Below, in pieces: positions 7,475 through 9,828 of a stretch of 9,828 bases of DNA. This DNA comes from an uncultured Coriobacteriales bacterium. Lineage in GTDB: Bacteria; Actinomycetota; Coriobacteriia; Coriobacteriales; UMGS124. Position 1 is the stretch's first letter. Each line of letters starts with the position of its first letter. Position numbers and translations under genes: made by a program. The stretch lies in NCBI GenBank assembly GCA_934662525.1, contig CAKUKJ010000059.1:1-9828 (forward strand). The letters run 5' to 3'. The notes beneath the pieces were generated by a model. It worked only from the letters and a program-made list of their open reading frames with translations, did no database searches and was not told where the DNA came from.

Positions 7475-7480
7475 ATTATA
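7475..7480 (-). promoter_or_regulatory. -10 box (TATAAT) upstream of the small gene and pncB
   Basis: A perfect TATAAT on the minus strand in otherwise GC-rich DNA, 35 bases upstream of the start at 7439. It lies between the serine-hydrolase stop (7497-7499) and the small gene. No recognisable TTGACA-like -35 sits 15-19 bases further upstream, so the promoter may be weak or activator-dependent. It would start transcription at about 7468, giving a leader of about 28 bases and probably driving the small gene, pncB and perhaps argS. Confidence 0.55.
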
Positions 7481-7496
7481 AGGCCATCGACCACGC

Positions 7497-9122
7497 TCAT
7501 CCTACCAGCATGTCCCAGTACACAAGGTTTAGCATCAACGCGATCGCGGCAAGGGAGACGAGAACCGCCGTCACGTTCTGCCCCCTTGTCCAAGTCGAGC
7601 CGCGCCAACGGGTCACGAACATCCACACGATGCCCGCAACGGCGGCCACACAGTAGGCCGTCTCACCTACAAGCAAGGTGCCGAGGGCGGCGGGGGCGAT
7701 GCCAACCGACAGGCTGTATATTCCCCAGACGCCGGCCAAAAGAGCGGCAAGCGTCGCAAACGCCAGAATAAGCGGGGCTATCTGGATGCGCGGGCGGCGG
7801 CGCCTGCGCAAACCGGAGACGCAAGCAAGGAGCCCATGAAGCACATAGCCCAGGCAGAGGACGCCGCCGAGCACCGCAAAGACAAGCAGGCCGAACTCCA
7901 CGGCGAGGGTGTACTGGGGCACCAGGTAGTAATCCTCGTCCGCGCGGGAGAACTCGCTCCCACGTGCCAGGCTCACATGAAAGCGATACACGTCCTGGTC
8001 GATAGCCGTGTCCACCGAATAGACACCCGCGCCCAGGCACGTCGCCGTCAGACCGTCGAGCATGAGCACGCCCTGGTCGTTCACCGACACGACCACGCGG
8101 TCCAGGGCCGTCAGGAGCTTCGCCGGGCCAAGGGCGGCGTTGCCGGCGCTCTGGTACGTGCCGACCCACACATAGTTGTCGGGCGACGCAGAGGTGCCCA
8201 CGGTGATGTCCGTGCGGCCGAAGAGCACGCGCGGTATGCCCTGCGTGATGTCAAAACGGGCCGACTGGTTCGCCATGACCGCGACGACGAGACCGCTTTC
8301 AGGATCCATGTACAGCGAGCTCGTAAACCCCGACGACGTGGTGGCCGACTCGCCGAAGACCCCCGACGTGAACGGGAAGCTGAACATGCCGTGGGCGATG
8401 CGGGCGACGCCGAGGCTCGGGTATGTGCGCGTCACGGTAAAGAGCGTCTGCACGGTCTGGTCGTCGGCAAAGAGAGAAACGTCTCCCTGCCCCATAAGCG
8501 CCTGGCCGAACGTCAACAGGTCGTCAACGGTCCCAAAGCACGTGAAGGCAGAAGAAGTCGTGGCGCGGGGCGACGAGACGCCGGAAGGGCCGGACGAGCC
8601 TTTCGCAAGGCGAAAACCCGACTCGTCGTAGACCCCTCCCGATGCCGCGCGCAGCGCGTCTCCGCCGACCATGAGCTCGGTGCTGGTCATGCCGAGAGGC
8701 TCTAAGATATGGGCCTGCACATATTCGACGAAGTCGGTCCCGCTCACCTGTTGCACAACGACGGCGGCGAGAAGCGCGTCGTAGGGCGTGTATCCCACGA
8801 TCGCCCCTGGGTCGAACCCCGACTCGACCTCAAACAGCGACAGCGCCGCCGTGGCGGCAAAGGTGCGCCAGTAGTCCATTTTCACATACACCTGCCGCAG
8901 AAGTGCCGTGCTGCCCTCCTGCGGGATCAGCTTGACGGTGGGGTTGATCAGGTCGTCGGACGACATGAAGCAGGTGACAAACTTGATCAGGATCGGATAG
9001 CAGATCATAAAGCCCAGCCCGATCAGAATTACGGCGCGTACAATGCTCCAGAGCAGCCCGCCCCAGAATTCCGGGCGGCGAAGCCGCCGCGCGAGGCTGC
9101 TGCGGTCACGGAAAGCCGTCAT
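7497..9122 (-). CDS. Chimeric ORF: permease N-terminus joined to serine hydrolase
   Basis: One open frame of 541 residues made of two unrelated parts. Residues 1 to about 97 are the start of a sugar ABC transporter permease (described separately). From about residue 98 the sequence is a class C beta-lactamase/penicillin-binding-like serine hydrolase that has lost its N-terminal part, including the catalytic SxxK. The recognisable pieces are FDPG...YTPYDALLAAVVVQQVSGTDF, VQAHILEPLGMTSTELMVGG (about 135-154), and GFTSSLYMDPESGLVVAVMANQ (about 265-286). A beta-rich domain beginning WVGTYQSAG (about 319-395) follows, then four hydrophobic segments (about 408-432, 447-470, 479-504, 515-535) that would anchor it in the membrane. 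Where relatives have YxN and HxG, this one reads YTP and ESA, so catalysis is doubtful even for the intact parent. ATG 9122 (AAGGGAG eight bases upstream) belongs to the permease, not the hydrolase. The hydrolase part is clear; the fusion is probably not a real protein. Confidence 0.6.
   Translation of the reverse strand: MTAFRDRSSLARRLRRPEFWGGLLWSIVRAVILIGLGFMICYPILIKFVTCFMSSDDLINPTVKLIPQEGSTALLRQVYVKMDYWRTFAATAALSLFEVESGFDPGAIVGYTPYDALLAAVVVQQVSGTDFVEYVQAHILEPLGMTSTELMVGGDALRAASGGVYDESGFRLAKGSSGPSGVSSPRATTSSAFTCFGTVDDLLTFGQALMGQGDVSLFADDQTVQTLFTVTRTYPSLGVARIAHGMFSFPFTSGVFGESATTSSGFTSSLYMDPESGLVVAVMANQSARFDITQGIPRVLFGRTDITVGTSASPDNYVWVGTYQSAGNAALGPAKLLTALDRVVVSVNDQGVLMLDGLTATCLGAGVYSVDTAIDQDVYRFHVSLARGSEFSRADEDYYLVPQYTLAVEFGLLVFAVLGGVLCLGYVLHGLLACVSGLRRRRRPRIQIAPLILAFATLAALLAGVWGIYSLSVGIAPAALGTLLVGETAYCVAAVAGIVWMFVTRWRGSTWTRGQNVTAVLVSLAAIALMLNLVYWDMLVG
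8832..9122 (-). pseudogene. Sugar ABC permease (MalG type), N-terminal fragment
   Basis: The first 97 residues of a CUT1-type carbohydrate ABC transporter permease. A basic N-terminus is followed by one membrane segment (about 24-52, IVRAVILIGLGFMICYPILI) and the periplasmic loop SSDDLINPTVKLIP...VYVKMDYWRTFAATAALSLF. This loop normally leads into the second membrane segment. Here the homology ends at about 8832 and serine-hydrolase sequence follows in frame. About two thirds of the permease, including its EAA cytoplasmic loop, is missing. The gene starts 19 bases after the stop of the partner permease, the usual order for the MalF- and MalG-type genes of one transporter operon. The fragment cannot form a working permease. 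Confidence 0.72.
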
Positions 9123-9130
9123 TTTCCTCA

Positions 9131-9137
9131 CTCCCTT
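9131..9137 (-). promoter_or_regulatory. Shine-Dalgarno of the MalG-type permease
   Basis: AAGGGAG on the minus strand, eight bases before ATG 9122. It supports that start over the in-frame GTG at 9131, with which it overlaps. Confidence 0.65.
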
Positions 9138-9141
9138 CCGT

Positions 9142-9633
9142 TCACGACGCCCGGTCCCGGTACACCATCATCCGGTCAAGCAGGAGATAGGTGATGCCGA
9201 GGACCACCGCCACGATGCCGATATACAGGATCGACAGCGCCGTCGCATAGGAATACCGCGAGTTGCCGTAGAGAAACACGCGGATATACGCCATTGCGGC
9301 ATTGTCGTAGCGGGTAAAGCTGTCCATCATCGTATACACCACGTTGACCATGATCAGCGGACTGATCATCGGGAACGAGATCTTCCAGAAGCAGATCCAG
9401 CCGTTTGCGCCCTCCACTCTGGCGGCCTCATACAGGGACGGCGAAATGGACTGCAGCCCCGCCAGAAAGATCAGCACCTGCACGCCCGACGACGTGACGA
9501 CGCTGTAAAGGCTGTCGATGGCATACAGCACCACCGAGACCAGCGTCCGGTTCAGCTCCGACTCCGCGAGCAGGGCTTTTAGGTTCTGATAGTTGTACAC
9601 CGCGCCCGCCGCCATGCCGGGCGTGACGATCAT
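9142..9633 (-). pseudogene. Sugar ABC permease (MalF/UgpA type), C-terminal fragment
   Basis: The C-terminal 163 residues of a CUT1 sugar ABC transporter inner-membrane permease, TGA stop at 9142-9144. Visible are TPGMAAGAVYNYQNLKALL, several membrane segments (about 31-60, 88-104, 130-152) and the EAA loop EAARVEGANGWICFWKISFP (69-88), which docks on the transporter ATPase. A full member has about 290-300 residues, so the first ~130, with the N-terminal membrane segments, are absent. The ATG at 9633 is internal to the family alignment and is not a true start. Upstream of it the frame reads only six unrelated codons to a TGA at 9652-9654. Neither the binding protein nor the transporter ATPase is in the window. 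The substrate cannot be read from this fragment; a sugar or oligosaccharide is inferred from the family. Confidence 0.75.
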
Positions 9634-9634
9634 C

Positions 9635-9828
9635 GACCATCCCTCACCGCATCACCCGGGCGACATCGCTCTCGTCCTCGCCAGGCTCCGCTGCTGCGAG
9701 ATCATCGCCGACGGCGAGTACTACGGCATGCAGACGTTCGACCAGTCGCTCGTGAAGCTGCTCGAGTCGGGTGCGATCGACATGCGCGCCGCGCTCGGCG
9801 CCGCGAGCCGTCCGCACGACCTCAAGGT
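9635..9828 (+). CDS. PilT-like ATPase C-terminus, fragment
   Basis: A plus-strand frame that is open to the right edge. From about 9698 it reads IADGEYYGMQTFDQSLVKLL, then ESGAIDMRAALGAASRPHDLK. This resembles the C-terminal end of type IV pilus retraction ATPases (PilT), where GMQTFDQSL, a helix, and a closing A...PHD/EF-K pattern are typical. The hexameric ATPase core, with Walker A, Asp box, Walker B and His box, would lie to the left but is absent. To the left, the frame merges into antisense of the permease fragment, and residues encoded by about 9635-9697 match nothing I recognise. The true left border is therefore uncertain, and the gene is interrupted at a junction near 9634. PilT is the best guess; a related PilB/GspE-like ATPase is possible. 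Confidence 0.5.

Noticed and set aside
9628..9631. A GATC site at the right-hand junction, suggesting restriction-fragment ligation
   Set aside because: The other junction (about 8829-8834) has no GATC at the breakpoint, and the tetranucleotide is common.
1..9828. Search for CRISPR arrays, tRNA or rRNA genes, transposases, toxin-antitoxin pairs or a defence system
   Set aside because: No repeat-spacer pattern, tRNA-like cloverleaf, transposase or toxin-antitoxin motif was seen on either strand. The core of the window is ordinary metabolic and translation genes.

Overview
The window is high-GC bacterial DNA. The gene set (FMN-binding protein, ABC-class ATPase, homoserine dehydrogenase, ArgRS, nicotinate phosphoribosyltransferase) and the codon composition fit a high-GC actinobacterium. 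A gut-type member of the Coriobacteriia is my best guess, but that is inference from composition and gene character, not from any marker gene. Apart from the left and right edges, every gene is on the minus strand.

Layout, left to right. Positions 1-182 (+) hold the C-terminus of an FMN-binding domain protein with an SGAT flavin-attachment motif. It converges on the minus-strand genes across a shared hairpin terminator (237-273). Read leftwards from about 7.5 kb, the minus strand carries: a small charged, C-terminally membrane-anchored protein (7101-7439) behind a perfect TATAAT box; nicotinate phosphoribosyltransferase pncB (5521-7041); arginyl-tRNA synthetase argS (3553-5472); a strong intrinsic terminator (3502-3534); homoserine dehydrogenase hom (2110-3429); and an ABC-class ATPase of the PF09818 family (287-2107), whose ATG lies 2 bases past the hom stop. 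argS and hom are separate transcription units judging by the terminator. hom and the ATPase look translationally coupled. pncB makes NaMN for NAD synthesis, argS charges tRNA-Arg, and hom feeds threonine and methionine synthesis.

The right end is anomalous. From 7497 leftward-reading codons give a serine-hydrolase (class C beta-lactamase-like) domain with a beta-rich tail and four membrane segments. At about 8829-8834 it switches, in frame, to the N-terminal ~97 residues of a sugar ABC transporter permease (MalG type). The C-terminal half of the partner permease (MalF type) follows at 9142-9633 and stops abruptly. Beyond about 9634 the sequence reads, on the plus strand, into what looks like the C-terminus of a PilT-like pilus retraction ATPase. 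The roughly 800-base permease block therefore has a broken gene at each end and a lower GC (about 59% by hand count, against about 68% in the segment to its right). A chimeric assembly or a recombination scar is more likely than a genuine fusion protein. This is the point most in need of checking.

I found no tRNA, rRNA, CRISPR array, insertion sequence or phage gene. Beyond the right-end junctions, the less ordinary items are the uncharacterised ATPase coupled to hom, the unrecognised small membrane protein leading pncB, and the serine hydrolase whose visible active-site motifs look degenerate.
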